Origin: Flavobacteriales bacterium
GTDB lineage: Bacteria > Bacteroidota > Bacteroidia > DT-38
Reading direction: 5' to 3'
NCBI GenBank assembly: GCA_013214975.1
Contig: JABSPR010000211.1
Coordinates: 1-14,507, forward strand
DNA length: 14,507 bases
Part shown: positions 14,421 to 14,507 of the stretch, piece after piece
Numbering within the stretch: position 1 is the stretch's first letter
Layout: each line of letters starts with the position of its first letter
Program-made: the position numbers and the translations under genes
The notes under the pieces: model-generated
What the model saw: only the letters and a program-made list of their open reading frames with translations
Databases searched by the model: none
What the model was told of the DNA's origin: nothing

Positions 14421-14507
14421 AGTAACATCTTAAAGATTCATCCCGTTAAAGAGAATAGGAAATTCGTTTCCTTTCAAATTCTCTCAATGCTTGTTTGGTT
14501 AGAATAC
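14421..14507 (+). repeat. Structured repeat, copy C (cut off by window end)
   Basis: Begins 203 nt after copy B, after an 86-nt spacer. The first 87 nt match copy A except for one G to A change (GAGGATA to GAGAATA), which turns the G-T pair of the outer stem into an A-T pair. The window ends at GGTTAGAATAC, where the final hairpin should begin. Confidence 0.8.

Noticed and set aside
14194..14433. 79-codon plus-strand frame through repeat copy B and into copy C's leader
   Set aside because: It runs across a repeat, a terminator hairpin and an unrelated spacer. Copy differences keep base pairing rather than amino acids (Arg/Gly, Gly/Asp, Ala/Val), so structure explains the sequence better than coding.
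14059..14507. CRISPR array
   Set aside because: Units are 117 nt, spacers are 42 and 86 nt, and there are no cas genes. This does not fit CRISPR geometry.

Overview
The window looks like a chromosomal segment of an AT-rich member of the Bacteroidota, most likely a free-living aerobe of the Flavobacteriia/Cytophagia type. The basis is the low G+C content, the lack of Shine-Dalgarno sequences before most genes, TAnnTTTG-like -7 boxes, and protein variants I associate with this phylum: a CNKIC CuA loop in cytochrome oxidase subunit II, a short second subunit III, and a tiny AQCAMCKA protein beside the cox genes. No taxon can be named from the sequence alone.

Left part (1-3310). The 3' end of an unrecognised gene is followed by a clean intrinsic terminator. 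Next comes a receiver-domain ORF that lacks a convincing start and has altered conserved residues. A degraded IS3-family element (about 901-2325) follows on the minus strand; its orfB still encodes all three DDE residues, but four one-base expansions break the frame, and its orfA carries a nonsense codon and an internal deletion. A minus-strand cobalamin/iron-complex binding protein without a signal peptide closes this part.

Middle (3428-6083). prfC (release factor 3) is full length but split by one missing base near 3890. It converges on a minus-strand pair: an ECF sigma factor and, 10 nt downstream of it, a small membrane protein with ten cysteines in its last 29 residues.

Respiratory block (6281-12756). 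A minus-strand operon encodes cytochrome c oxidase subunits II, I, III and IV, then an SCO-type copper chaperone, a 77-residue exported CxxC protein and a three-helix membrane protein, and ends at a strong terminator (7222-7254). The terminator's U-tract abuts the upstream ATG of a cupin gene. A second, short subunit III gene lies on the plus strand, tail to tail with the cupin. Subunits I and II keep the expected heme, CuB and CuA ligands, so this is a working A-type aa3-like terminal oxidase with its copper-insertion helper next door. The bc1/alternative complex III and heme O/A synthesis genes often found with it are not here.

Right end (13127-14507). miaA (tRNA dimethylallyltransferase) is followed by three near-identical 117-nt direct repeats, the last cut off by the window edge. 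Each repeat has a conserved TTCG-loop hairpin, and the two complete copies end in a terminator-like hairpin whose stem changes between copies are all compensatory. A perfect TAnnTTTG box lies between copies one and two. This array, possibly a family of small structured RNAs or a mobile palindromic repeat, is the least explained structure in the window.
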